Shown in pieces: positions 32,876 through 45,512 of a stretch of DNA of 64,000 bases (position 1 is the first letter of the stretch; each line of letters begins with the position of its first letter). Where the stretch lies: NCBI RefSeq assembly GCF_049306965.1, contig NC_133198.1, positions 42,887,001 to 42,951,000 on the forward strand. Direction: 5' to 3'. Source of the stretch: Danio rerio (lineage: Eukaryota > Chordata > Actinopteri > Cypriniformes > Danionidae). The notes under the pieces were generated by a model that did not search any database, had not been told where the DNA came from, and was given only the letters and a program-made list of their open reading frames with translations. The position numbers and the translations under genes were made by a program.

Positions 32876-35800
32876 ATGTCCAGGAAGCAGTCTGGGAAGC
32901 CCATCAAAGGGAACAGAAAGTATGACCTAGAGAGGAAGAGGGATGAGAGAGCGGCCCGTCGAGCTCTGGCTAAAGACAAGAAGAACAGGCCTCCAGGAGA
33001 CGATGGAGAGGAGTTTGTCAGCTTCTCCAATCAGCTGCAGGCTCTGGGGCTCAAGCTGCGGGAGGTGCCTGGAGACGGGTATGAGCTTTAGAAAATAATC
33101 TATTTATTATGAGCCTGGACCATAAAACTGTCTTAAGTTATATAGAGCTAAGGTATGTTTGTAGAAATAGCCAACTATGCATTGTAGAAGTCCAAATTAC
33201 CAATCTGTATTTAATGCCAAAAATCATTAGAATATTAAATTACAAATTGTACCCCTTCCCAACATGGAAAACCATCAACAATAAAAAAAAAGTGTAATTA
33301 TTTGGTGTCATGGCATTGCAATCAAAAAATGTCATTATTATAATGGAAGTCAAAAGGCCAAAACAGCTTTTTCAAAAGCATTTTCTCAAAATATGTGTCA
33401 GAATAAGATTTGTCACTGAAAATCATCTACAGGCATCACTGCTTTTCAGTTACAAAAATAGTAATAGTTTTTCATCAACAAAAATCAGTAATAGTTTGTT
33501 TAAACTGAAGAATACTGTGTGCACAGCCACTAGATGGCGCTGTTAGCTCATACTGTTCACAAACATGCGTTCAAAGGTAAAGGTACATAAGAAAAGATCA
33601 GTTACATGCATTTAAAAAACAATTTGATAAATTAAAATGATTGCTTAGTTACAATTTCCTGTTTGAAGGGTCAGTGTATCTTTTGGTCATTGGATTTTCA
33701 TTTTAGAAACATATTGAAAAAAGAAAAACGAGTCTTTTTTTAAATTTTTGTTTTAAAATTAAAAAACTAAAATTGAAATAAAATGTGCTTTTTTTGATTT
33801 TCGTTTTTGAATTTTGTGCGTAGAGTTGCTGAAGTTTGCCCTGCGCTTTTGTGTTTTTTTTTTAAGAAACTCATTTGGTGCATCAATCTTGTCAATGCTA
33901 TTATTCCAAAAGGTAATGATTCGCACTCAAGTAGTTGCTTTGTACTGTTTTTATTTTTTCTTCTTACATTCTTCGGGTGATTCAAAGACCCAAGTTCATT
34001 TAAAGCAGTATGTCAGTAACCATTGACTTCCGTAATACGAAAATTACTATGGAGGTCGATGGATGGTTACTGGTTTCCAGCTTTCTTCAAAATATCACTT
34101 TCGATTGATCCAAACATGTTTGACTTTCTTCTGTTGAACACAAAAGAAGATATTTTGAAGAATGCTGGAAACATGTAACCACTGACATCCATAGTAGGAA
34201 AAAGCGAATACTATGGATACTGTGTGCACAGCCACTAGATGGCGCTGTTAGCTCATACTGTTCACAAACATGCGTTCAAAGGTAAAGGTACATAATTTGG
34301 TTAGAACAAAAACTCCTTTAATATGGAAAATATTTCTTCTATCGCGTGCCGTTGCATTTATATAGAACACTCGCTTCTGTTGTCGTCAATCTGTCAACCT
34401 GGGGTTCGTTCTTCGTACGTGGATTACTCAGTTAGCTGGATGTGGATATTGACAATTTGACACGATCCAGGATCATTTCGTTCTTCAAAGCTAATCCGAG
34501 ACTTTGTGTCATAGCAACAGTTCTGCAAGCTCAAACCTGATCGGAAGCAGGTTCAATTCATATAAACAGGATTAGATCGGGTCAGTTCATGCAAAGAAAA
34601 TACTGAAAGTATGTACCAAATGCTGATATTTTCTTACAGTAATGGTTATATACACTTGGGAAAATAGTAACTATTTTTAACTATATATAAAGTTATATAT
34701 TAATAAAACTTAGGCAATCTGCACTCCGAAATGAAAGTACAAAGACTGCCACCTTGTGGTGCAAAGCAAAAACTTATTGATATGAACTTTTTAGATTTGT
34801 GTATAATAGAAATGCACAATATGTGACTTTTTAAAAAGCAATAATACATTTATGCAGTCATAAACATGTTTTGACAGCTAATATTACAGTGATTTGATGC
34901 TTCACAAAAGTTGCAGACGCCTTTACCAATATCAAAATGCTTTTGTAAACATCCAGTTATTCTTTACACCGATTAAAAAACGGCTACTATTATAAAGAAA
35001 ATCTAAATGTAGAACTAAATACATTGATATGCATTGAAAAACATGATAAATACTCTTGACATATGAAAAGCCTGCAGCTCACAACATATATGGAAAGTTA
35101 TTGCGTATCATATTTAACAAACCGTTTACTGCTAATTTGATGTAATTTTGCTCGCATGGATAATTGAATATTAATCAGATGATGTAATTACGCTGCTGTG
35201 CAGTCAGCCAATCGTTGCATTGCTGATCATGATTTCGAGGATCGATAGATCTGTCCTTCACAACACACGCAGCGATCTCAGATCAGTTTATCCAGACATT
35301 CTAATCTGATTCGCGAACTTGTTTGAAGAACCAAATTATCGAGAGATCAGTCATCAAGATTGAAAGATCCAGGATCTGCCAAATCATCTTAGATCATTTA
35401 AGCGAGGTACGAAGAACGGACCCCAGCTCTTGCGTTTGTTTGATCTTGGAATGCAATAGCTAGTTCAACCACTGGGCATCAAACTTACATACTACACCTT
35501 TGAAGTGAATCCATAACAAATGCAGGATATTTACCAGTCAGATCAGTCAGAGTTCATATGTAATTATCGGAGTATGTTCAATTGTTGGCATAGCACTTAT
35601 CAGTTTTGAGGAAATGAAGAAAAGGTTGCCATACAGTCTGAAATTGGTGTTGAGGTTTCAGTTCCAAGGAGAGTATCATCCGTTTGAGCTGAATGACTTG
35701 AAACAATTCATCCATCCATGCTTTATAACATTGAGGCTCATGAATTGTGTTTTCTAATATGGCGATATGCAATTAATCGTAATGGATAACTGTGATGGTC

Positions 35801-38800
35801 ATATTTATATGCTGATCATTTAAGGAGTTATGTTATGTTCTCCTTCAGGAACTGTTTGTTTCGGGCTCTTGGAGATCAGCTGGAAGGTCATTCGCGGGGT
35901 CATCTGCATCTGCGGCAGGAGACCGTACACTACATGAGGACTCACAGGAACGACTTCGAGCCCTTCGTTGAAGATGATGTGCCTTTCGAGAAGCATTGTA
36001 AGAGAAAGCTAAATATGCTTCTGGTTAAAATGAACAGGGCTGAAATATGCTGCAAACTGACATGCAAATGATTGTATTTTATTTCCCCCTTTTTATTTCT
36101 TGTAAGTATTTGGAAAAAGGAGTGCTCTGGTATTCATTGCACTTTTGCATTCTACATTATTTTATTGTTAATATATAAAACATTCTTAAAAAATCACTTA
36201 AACTAAAATGTAGTGCTGGGCAGAGATTATTTGTTATTAATAACATTCAAAATAAAAGTTTTTTTTGACATCATATATATCTATATCTATATATATCTTG
36301 TCACATTAGAATTATAAGGTTCTATCTGACATTTTTATCAAAATTGATTTATTGACATATTCTACTGTATATGTTTACATTATGGGATTTTTTATAAGTT
36401 GTTTACATTTTAAGACTTTTTATTTTAAAACAAATGTTACACACATACTGTTTGCTGTGGAATGCAAAAACTTTAAAGCTTATTATCTCAAAATCATTCA
36501 GAATTCAGATAGAACCTTATAATTCCAAGGTGACTATATATATTTATATATATAATATTATGTATTATTATGTACTTGTGATACATACACAACCCGTCAA
36601 AAGTTTGGGGTGAGTATGATTTTTAAATGTTTTTAAATAAGCTTCTGCTCACCAAGGATGCATTTATTTAATCAAAAACACAGTACAAATTGTAAAATAG
36701 TGAAATGTTATTATTATTCCACTGATTTTTAAAGATTAATTTTCAGCTCCAGTCTTCACTGTCACATGATCCTTCAGAAATTACTCTAATATTCATAATT
36801 CTTGTTGTTGTTGTTGCTGTTGTTGTTATTATTATTAATGGTAATATTAATAAAAGCAATAATGACTGGAGTAATAATTTCATTTGAAACTACATACAAT
36901 AAGTAAGAAATAAATATTTCAATAACTAATTTAAATATATTCATAATTTAATTAATAATTATTAATTAATTAATAATTTAAATAAATATATATATATTTT
37001 TTTTTACATTTAATAAATGCCGCCTTGATGAACAGAATAAAAAAAAATGACCCTACTCTTTTGACCGGTAGTGTACATGGAAATAAATCTGTACAAAACA
37101 ATTTTGTTGCATAGATATTAAAGTGTATATATAATTTGTGTCGTATACATATAGATTCATCCATTCATTTTTCTTTGGCTTTGTCCTTTATTTATCAGGG
37201 GTCATAGTACACACACTTAAATTTTATCAAAACAAACGTTTAATTTGGATGAGATTAACCATGATGATTTTTTGCCTAGCACTACTAAAATGTTAATTTA
37301 AATATTTTTAAAATATCCTTAAATAGTGTAATGCCAAATTAATAGTACTAACAAAACACAAAAAAACTTACTAAAAGCAAAGTATTCAAGTGCATTACTG
37401 CAGAAAAACCTATTATCACTGAAATCACTTTTATAATTCATATAAAATTTAACCACAATAAACTAAACTGAACTTAAACTTTCATTTTAGTATTATCGTC
37501 TATGTTAAACTACTTTGACACAATCTACATTGTAAAAGCGCTATAGAAATAAAGATAAATTCAATTTAATTTAATTTAAACAGTCATGAGGCAACAATCT
37601 GTGAATATAACCAGCTTCTAAATGGTAAAAAATATAATTAATTAATTTTTTTAATAATCACATTTGATAAAAACAGTCAGCTGAAACACTTTGATTGACA
37701 TTCTCCCTTTGTACGTATTATCAGAGTGGGAAAGCCCCACCCATCAGTGACCACCTCTCCCTCATTAGCATAGGACGTTAGTCTTGTTTTTGAATCTGCC
37801 ACTGTACATACATACATGCAGTTGTAGCTCTGCCCTCTTTTCAAAAGAGCACAATCTCATTTGAATTTAAAGTGACAGTCACCAAAACGGTACAATTAGG
37901 ATCAAAGCCGAAAAGCGGCAGTTATTAAACATTATTTGTGTTATTTAGAGCTGAAACTTCACATATACACTCTCTAGGCACATCAGAGACTTATTTAACA
38001 TCTTGTAAATAGGGGCATACTAGGCCCCCAATAAATAATTCTTGTCATTTAAAGAATGCTTTGTGTTTTTTGTTTTCCCAGTGACAAACCTCTCGCAGCA
38101 GGGCACGTTTGCTGGAAATGACGCCATCGTGGCCTTCGCTCGCAGCCAGCAGCTGAAAGTGGTTATTCATCAGCTGAACGCTCCTTTGTGGGAGGTGATG
38201 GAGCATTTGTTCGTTTCATATTCATGTGAATCTGAAGTGCTTTTTCATTCATGCCTCATTTTTGTTGTTGCTTTGTTTAGATTAAGGGTACAGAGAAGCC
38301 ATCATGCCGAGAGCTACACATCGCATATCGATATGGTGATCATTACGACAGCGTCCGCAAAACTGGAGACAATTCAGAGAATCCAGCACATCTACGCATA
38401 GAGGTAAAATACACATCCGAAAAAACACACTGATTTTCTGGAGTCCTCCGTGAGAGTTTTGGAGAATGTACTGTATATTGAAAGACTTTTTTTATTTTTA
38501 TTTTTTGTTAATTTTACCCTTCACAATATATTTGAATTACTAGCCCATGGACCATGTATAATTAGGGCTAGACATGAACTTCTTTTGATCACCAGCAACT
38601 GCGGCTAGTAGTTTTCCAACATTAATAGCCACTCACCATTTTCACTAGCCACAATTTTGTTGTTGGGAAAATATATTTCATACACATAAATTTGACTTTA
38701 ACATGCTAAAATTACTTGCTTTAGATTTTGTGTATGAGCTCAATTATCATGAGCAACTGGGTCATGGTTTCATAGTGTTGGAATATCTAGCCAATTCCAT

Positions 38801-41800
38801 GCGTGTTCAATAAGAAAAGGTCTGGAGAGGGTTTTCTTCAATGCCAAAAATATTAGTAATTTATTAATTACAAATGAATAATTCGATGACAGAGCTCTGG
38901 GTTATATTACCCCAATGCAATACAAGAATTGCATTCAAGAGGTTCGCAACTAACATAAATTTCCTGCCTCCAGCATATATACACAACTGATCTTAACAGG
39001 TGGAGTTTTGGTGTAACGTCACTTGTCAGTCATTGTTCAGTCCTCCATTGGCCGCACCTTCGACATACTTCCTCTTTTTCTACGAATTCTCTGCACAACA
39101 ATAAAAGCATCAACTGTCTGTGCTCTGTGTTCAGTTTTAACACCTCTCTTCAGACAGGAAGTTTCTGCTGAGCTGAATTCAATTTTGGACCCGCATCTAT
39201 CTACTTCTGCAAAAATGCTAATTAGTATGCACAGCACTCACCCACAACGGTAGAAGTTCAGTTAATAAATGACCCTTACATGACCAATACAAATAATTGT
39301 TGATTAAAAGAATAAGAGACAAAAATAATAAAAATGATTCCTATTTTACAACAATAGCATTACAATTAGTTTTTATTTCACATGAATTTTCAGAGCTCAA
39401 AATGAAGGATTTACCAAATTTATATCTGACCACATTAAATGTAAATAATTAATTATTTCTAAACCACAACATTTAAATGCGTCAAAACAAGCATAATAAA
39501 AAATTAATAGCTGCATATTATACTATTAACATATGCACAGTAATCTGTCCTGGCTAAAGGTCTCAGATCACCAGTTAACTACACCTAAATGGGGAGTTAA
39601 TCTCCCATTAAAGCAATGTTGTTGTAAAGAATATAAGTAGGCTAGGCTATAGCCCCGACTGGTTACTAAATTCTAATAATATTTAGCACTATAATCTTCT
39701 GTGACACTGCTTTGACACAATCTACATTGTAAAAGTGCTATACAAGTAAAGATGAATAGAATTGAATTAAATCTTCTCCTGTTTTCCTTTAACAGAGTCT
39801 GAATAATTCCAGGCGGTTTGGCGAGGGTCAGAAGGAAAGGTCGAGAGGCGCATCTCCGTCACGCTCTCTGTCTGAAGATGAAGAGCTGATCTTGAGTGTC
39901 CTCTGCGCTGACAGTCAGTCTGCCTTTAATATCACTGTTTTCAACCTTTAAACTCTCTCAACATGCTCCAACCAGTTGTTTTGTGTGTGCTCAGGTCTGT
40001 CAGACAGTTTATGTCAATCAAGTGCCACATCAGAAGCAAGCCACAGTGATTGGCAAGAGCCTGAACTCAACAACCAATCATCACAGGGAGATTCGGCTGC
40101 AGGAACACAGCCTTCATGTCAAGGCCTGCAGGCTGAATGTAGTGAAAACACGTCGCCAGCAGAGGGCGCCGTGTCACATAAAACAAAGGTAACTTATTTT
40201 CATTGATCAAATGTTGGATATTTCAGAGTTATTTTTATTATTATTTAGATACTGGTAAAGTTTTTTGTTATTTATTGTTATTAATTTATTCATATGTTAT
40301 TGAAATTTAAGTATTTAAAGTTAAACTAAAATAAAATAGGAAATAATTCATTGGCTGCTTTTTTGTATTTATTTTATATAAGGTTATATTTTCTAAGTGT
40401 AAGGTTTTTGTAATTTTATATTATTTGCATGTTTTTTTATTAGTTATTTTTTGTTTTAGTACATTAAATTTCAATAAATAAAAACAAGAAACTAGTCTCA
40501 CATAAAGTCAAGGTAACAGATTTCAAATAATAAAAATGTTAATTTTGGACGTTTTTAATATCATTGAGGTACTTTTATAGTATTCATGATGTATTATTTT
40601 ATTTATATATAATTATATTTTTTATTATTTATTTTAATAACATATTATTTTGTTTTAAATTTAATTAGTTGTTTTTAAACAAAAATGTGTTAATTATTTT
40701 TTTCTCTATATGATTTATTATATTATTATTATTATTATTGTTATTATTATTATTATTATTATTATATTTCAGTATGTTAAGTTAAACCAAATTAAAGTAA
40801 ATTGTTAACTGGCGGTTTTTTTCTATTTATTTTATACAAGGTTATATTTTGTTATTGTAATGTTTTTGTAATTAGATATAATTTACATTTTTTTAATAGT
40901 TATCTTTTGTTTTAGTACATGAAATGTCAATGAATAAAAACAAAAAAGTAGTATTACATAAAGTCAAGGTAGCTGAGTTTTAAAAAATAACATTTAAAAT
41001 GGATAAAACAAAATAAAATGGATTTTGGACGTTTTTAATATCATTGAAATACTTTTATAGTATTTATGATGTATTATTTTATTTATATATAATTGTATTA
41101 TTTATTTATTTATTTTAATTGCATATTTAGTTGTTTTTAAGATTTTTTTTTAAATATAAATTATTTAATATATTACTGTTATTATTTCATTTTAATATGG
41201 TAAGTTAAACTAAATTAATGTAATTTGTAATTGGCAGCTTTTTTGTATTTATTTTATTTGACGTTATGTTTTGTAGTTTGGATAAAAAGGTATCTTTTTT
41301 ATTAATAATTTTTTTATTAATAATTTTTTATTAATAATTTTTTTAGTACATTAAGTTATTGTTTTGTTTTATTTAAATCTGTTGTTTTTCAGTAAAACAT
41401 TTCACTAAATGCAAACACAAAACTAGCACTAATTGAATCGATATACTTTTTTTATACAGTATTTTATTTCAGTTGAAATTTATTTATGATTTTTTGTTTT
41501 AGTTACAGTTGAAGTCAGAGATATTAGCCCCCTGTTTATTTTTTTCCCCAATTTCTGTTTAACGGAGAGCAGTATTTTTCAACACATTTCTAAACATAAT
41601 AGTTTTAATAACTCATCTCTAATAACTGATTTATTTTATCTTTGCCATAATGCCAGTAAATAATATTTGACTAGATATTTTTTAAGACACTTCTATACAG
41701 CTTAAAGTGACATTTAAAGGCTTAACTAGGTTAATTAGGTTAACTAGACAGGTTAAGACAATTGGACGAGTATTGTAGAACGATGGTTTGTTCTGTAGAC

Positions 41801-43457
41801 TATCAGAAAATATATAGCTTAAAGGGGCTAATAATTTTGACCTTAAAATGGTGTTTAAAAAATTAAAAACTGCTTTTATTCTAGCCGAAATAAAACAAAT
41901 AAGACTTTCTCCAGAAGAAAAAATACTATCAGACATACTGTGAAAATTTCCTTGCTCTGTTAAACATAATTTGGGAAATATTTGAAAAAGGAAAACAAAT
42001 TCAAAGGGGGCTAATAATTCTGACTTCAACTGTATTCTTTTTTTTTTTTTTTTTTTTTTTTTTAGCTTTTTATGTTCGCATACCTTATATATTAAAAATT
42101 TTGCTTTTAGTTTTAGCACATTAAGTTGTAGTAAATAAATATAAGAAATGCTGATTTTGTAATTACGGGAAATTATACATTTGATTTAATCTATTTGTTA
42201 ATTTATTTTTTAATAATATATTATATTTATTATTATTAATTATATATGTATTTGTAATTACTATTATTACTTTTTTTCAGTTAAAGTTAAGTTTTGTTGT
42301 GTTTTTGTTCATTTCTCAATATAATTATGTAAGTTTTATTTATTATTATTATTATTAATAATATTAAGTGTTTGTTGTTTTATTTTAGTTAAAGATTAAA
42401 CTTGTTGTGTATTTTTGTTCATTTCTCAGTATAATTGTGTACATATTTATTTCAGTTTAGTTTGGAAATGAAAACAAAATTTGAGCTTGGCACCAAACTG
42501 AAATAAAATAGTTTTTTATATAATACTCATTCATTTTCTTTTCCGCTTGGTCCCTTTATTAATCCGGAGTCGCCACAGTGGAAAGAATCGCCAACTTATC
42601 CAGCACATGTTTCATGTAGCGGATGCCCTTCCAGCTGCAACCCATCTCTGGGAAACATCCATATACACTCATTCACTACAGACAATCTTAGCCTACCCAA
42701 TTCACCTGTAGCGCATGTCTTTGGACAGTGAGGGAAACCGGAGCACCTGGAGGAAACCCTGAGAACATGCAAACTCCTTACAGAAACGCCAACTGACCCA
42801 GCCAAGGCTCAAACCAGGAACCTTCTTGCCATAAGGCGACAGCACTACCAACTGCGCCACTGCATCACCCTTTATATAATATAATTATTAATATTATATT
42901 TTGTGCAATAATGCACTTTTTAACTGTTGTGTATTTTCATCCATATTTATTTCCGTTCAGAAATGGAAATAAAAATATTAAAATAATATAGGTTTTATAT
43001 AATATAATTCATTATATTACATTTTGTGCAATAATGCAATTTTTAATAATATTATAACTAACATTATGTTTATTTTTTAATATGTCTACAAAGTCCTTTT
43101 TTTATTCAGGTTATTTTAGTTCATCACTTCTTTAAACTACAATTTTGGCAAAAATTTTGTTTAAATTAACAAATGTTTTCAAGTTGGTTGGTTTGTTTGA
43201 TTGTTTGTTTTTTGTTCAAGTAAAATAACACTAAATAAGAAAAAAAGAATGAAACTAAAACTATTATTTGTTGTGTTTCCTAGCTCTCTAATAAACAAAG
43301 GAAAGAGCAGCAGCGGCTGGAGAAGAAGAAGCGTCAAGAGGAGAGACACAGACAGAAGGTTTTACAGAGCAGAGGGTCAGAACCAAAACACGATCAGAAT
43401 CAAAACACAGCCGACACGGTCACCATTGTGCCAGCGCTCAACACGCTGAGCATCTGA
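32876..43457 (+). CDS. otud3: OTU domain-containing deubiquitinase OTUD3
   Basis: Cysteine protease that removes ubiquitin. Coding exons 32876-33078, 35849-35997, 38082-38194, 38281-38403, 39796-39913, 39995-40188 and 43284-43457 join in frame to 357 residues plus TGA. The N-terminus [15 protein letters not shown] with a basic [17 protein letters not shown] stretch matches human OTUD3. The OTU domain has PGDGNCLFRAL (Asp67, catalytic Cys70), [14 protein letters not shown], and [13 protein letters not shown] with catalytic His176. The last exon encodes a basic coiled segment ([20 protein letters not shown]) and ends NTLSI, close to the human C-terminus. The ATG is the first in the exon, 75 bp past the acceptor. 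The UBA-like segment of the human protein (398 aa) is not seen between exons 5 and 7 of this list. Introns are repeat-rich; intron 38195-38280 is only 86 bp. Confidence 0.95.
34016..34295. repeat. Mosaic duplication from two nearby sources
   Basis: 34016-34217 copies 31660-31861 (202 bp; I count two mismatches) and is directly joined to 34217-34295, which copies 33512-33590 (79 bp, no mismatch seen). The junction shares a single base. It lies in otud3 intron 2. Confidence 0.93.
34401..35424. mobile_element. DNA transposon remnant with GGGGTTCGTTCTTCGTAC ends
   Basis: Left end GGGGTTCGTTCTTCGTACGT and right end AGGTACGAAGAACGGACCCC are inverted (about 19 of 22 match) and about 1 kb apart. No transposase ORF is seen. 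Superfamily uncertain. Confidence 0.7.
36212..37284. mobile_element. Nest of MITEs in otud3 intron
   Basis: The outer element has ends AGTGCTGGGCAGAGATTA and TTTTTTGCCTAGCACT, the same family as 44822-45026. Inside it are an element at 36300-36534 (GTCACATTAGAATTATAAGG ... CCTTATAATTCCAAGGTGAC), another at about 36592-37074 (CCCGTCAAAAGTTTGGGG ... CTCTTTTGACCGGTAGTGT), and a DANA tail fragment at 37157-37203. Confidence 0.7.
37500..37575 (+). mobile_element. LINE-like 3' tail fragment
   Basis: CTTTGACACAATCTACATTG then TAAAAGCGCTATAGAAATAA. The same tail recurs at 39707-39772 in the next but one intron. Confidence 0.55.
37640..38028 (-). mobile_element. hAT-type MITE (AAAGGGGACCTATTATGCCC family)
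   Basis: Shares CTCCCTCATTAGCATAGGAC, TTCAAAAGAGCACAATCTCA and the end CTTGTAAATAGGGGCATACT with copies at 52216-53487 and 60420-60871. Reverse orientation relative to the 52.9-kb copy. Confidence 0.75.
38404..39795. other. otud3 intron, mixed repeats
   Basis: 38560-38760 is a dispersed repeat shared with 25600-25720. 38780-39270 is a more complex block without matches elsewhere in the window. The LINE-like tail lies at 39707-39772. I looked here for a UBA-coding exon and found none. Confidence 0.4.
40165..41500. repeat. Tandem array carrying copies of an exon/intron border
   Basis: Units share TTTTTGTATTTATTTTAT..GGTTATATTTT, TTTTGTTTTAGTACAT and then TCACATAAAGTCAAG/GTAACA. The real border TCACATAAAACAAAG/GTAACT is at 40188/40189; degenerate copies put a GT at 40513 and 40969. 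A further degenerate unit ends near 41430 and another resumes after a MITE at 42060-42130. AT-rich satellite-like DNA fills intron 40189-43283. Confidence 0.8.
41508..42034. mobile_element. AT-rich MITE, full-length copy
   Basis: Both ends are present: ACAGTTGAAGTCAGAGATAT and GCTAATAATTCTGACTTCAA, about 525 bp. The best reference copy of this family in the window. A minus-strand 145-aa ORF across it is chance. Confidence 0.93.
42526..42870 (-). mobile_element. DANA SINE with exact 11-bp target duplication
   Basis: Reverse DANA from CTCATTCATTTTCTTTTCCG to TGCGCCACTGCATCACCC. TTTATATAATA occurs at 42515-42525 and at 42871-42881. Confidence 0.95.
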
Positions 43458-43988
43458 ACACACACCTAAACAAACCCGCAGACTCTCTCCTCTAACTCTA
43501 CAGGAGCTGTAGCGTGTTTTTCTTTAGCATGGACGCGATGCCAGGATCAAGTTACACAATAATCCTGCTTCATTTCAGTCTAACCATCTGCACTCCGCCA
43601 AAGATCTCTGGGAAAGGGAACTAAAATATTCGAGAAGAGTTTAATTAATGATGGACCACCACAGGGGGCTTTGTTTTATTAGTTTACGAAGCGTTCAGTG
43701 CTCTCCTTAGGAAATAATCATGCTTTCACTTTTCACGTTCAGACGGCTGGGTATCTTCGTGTTCGTTGAAAGTCTCCAAATAAACCTTTCAAACGGGTTT
43801 TCAGTTGTTTGTTAAATGTTGTTTGCTGAAACACAGAAAAACTTGTATTGGGTGTTTTTTTTAATCTAATATAAATGATACTTTGTTTAATATGTGTATA
43901 TACCTTTTTTGCTTTTATGCCAAGGAAGCACTTTCATTATTTCTTTAATGGTAAGTAAATATGAATATTTTTAAAATGTTTTTTAATT

Positions 43989-44822
43989 AATGTAAACTTA
44001 ACGGCCACTTTATTAGGTACACCTTTCAAACTGATAGTTAACACAAATTTCTAATCAGCCAATCACATGGCTGCAGCTCGATGCATTTAGGCATGTAGAT
44101 ATGGTCAAGAGGTTACAACTGAGGTCTGCAGAAGAGCATCTTTGAACGCACAGCACGTCCAACCTTGAGGCGGATGGGCTACAGCAGCAGTAGACCACAC
44201 CGGTTGCCACTCCTGTCAGCTAAGAACAGGAAACTGAGGCTACAATTTGCACAGGCTCACCAAAATTGAACAATAGATGATTGGATAAACGTTGCCTGGT
44301 CTGATGAGTCTCGATTTCTGCTGCAACATTTAGATGGTAGGGTCAGAATTTGGCATCAACAACATGAAAGCATGGATCCATCCTGCCTTGTATTTTCTTG
44401 GCACACTTTGGGCCCATAAGTACCAATTGTGCATCGTGTCAATGCCACAGCCTACCTGAGTACTGTTGCTGACCATGTCCATCCCTTTATGAGCACAGTG
44501 TACTCATCTTCTGATGGCTACTTCCAGCAAGATAACTCGCCATGTCATAAAGCGCAAATCATCTCAGACTGGTTTCTTGAACATGACAATGAGTTCACTG
44601 TACTCAAATGGCCTCCAAAGTCACCAGTTCTCAATCCAATAGAGCACCTTTGGGATGTGGTGGAATGAGAGATTCGCATCATGGATGTGTAGCTGACAAT
44701 GTCAATATAGACCAAAATCTCATTGGAATATTTCCAGTACCTTGTTGAATCTATGCCACAAAGGATTAAGGCAGTTCTGAAGGCAAAAGGGGGTCCAGTT
44801 CCCGGTGGCTAGTGAGTGTATA
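43989..44822 (+). pseudogene. Tc1-like transposon remnant
   Basis: Left end ACGGCCACTTTATTAGGTAC and right end GGTGGCTAGTGAGTGTA. The transposase is broken: the clearest open stretch, 44429-44668, encodes DGYFQQDNSPCHKA (second catalytic Asp) and WPPKSPVLNPIEHLWDVVE (third catalytic acid) of a DD34E Tc1 enzyme. Upstream, an N-terminal region with Tc1-like IRFWHQQH-type sequence is readable only in pieces. Non-functional. Confidence 0.9.
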
Positions 44823-45026
44823 GTGCTGGGCAAGTATTAATCGCATCGAAAAAAAAAGTTTGTTTTGATGTAATGTTTGTGTGTGTCAAAACATTTAATA
44901 ACAATTTAATAAAAACAGTCTCAAGTATATGCATGCATGTGTGCCTTTATAATACATATACAGAGCACACACTTAAATGATGTCAAAACAAACTTTTATT
45001 AATCGTGATAAATATTTGCCCAGCAC
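44822..45026. mobile_element. MITE with AGTGCTGGGCAA ends
   Basis: AGTGCTGGGCAAGTATTAAT at left and ATAAATATTTGCCCAGCACT at right form a long inverted repeat; sits directly against the Tc1 end. Confidence 0.8.
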
Positions 45027-45079
45027 TTATATTCATTATATTTAATAATATATATTTATATACATATATAAAATATAGC

Positions 45080-45512
45080 CCTCATGTGAAATTTTAAGTC
45101 CTTTTCAAATGTTTCCCAAGTGATGTTCAACAAAGTAAGGACATTTTTCAAAGTATCTCTTATTCTATTTTGTCTTCATGAGAAAGCCTTTTTTTTTTTC
45201 TCTTTTAATTTGGCTGAAAGATTTATTAATTTTTTAAAATCATTTTAGAGGTGAATATTATTTTCTAACTTGCCTAATTAACCCAGTTAAGCCTTTAAAT
45301 AACACTTCAAGCTGAATACTAGTATATCGCAAAATATCTAGTTAATTATTATGAACCGTCATGATGGCAAAAGACAAAAGAAATTAGTTATTAAAACTAT
45401 TATGTTGAAAATGTGTTGGGAAAAAAAATCTTTGTTAAACTGAAATTTGGATATGTTAGAAAAAGATGTAAAATTTCACAGGAGGGCTAATAATTTTGCA
45501 TTCGATTGTATT
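45080..45512. mobile_element. AT-rich MITE, diverged copy
   Basis: Order of blocks matches the 41508 copy in reverse (ATAGCCCTCATGTGAAATTT ... GGAGGGCTAATAATTTTGCA), with many substitutions, so older. Confidence 0.7.
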
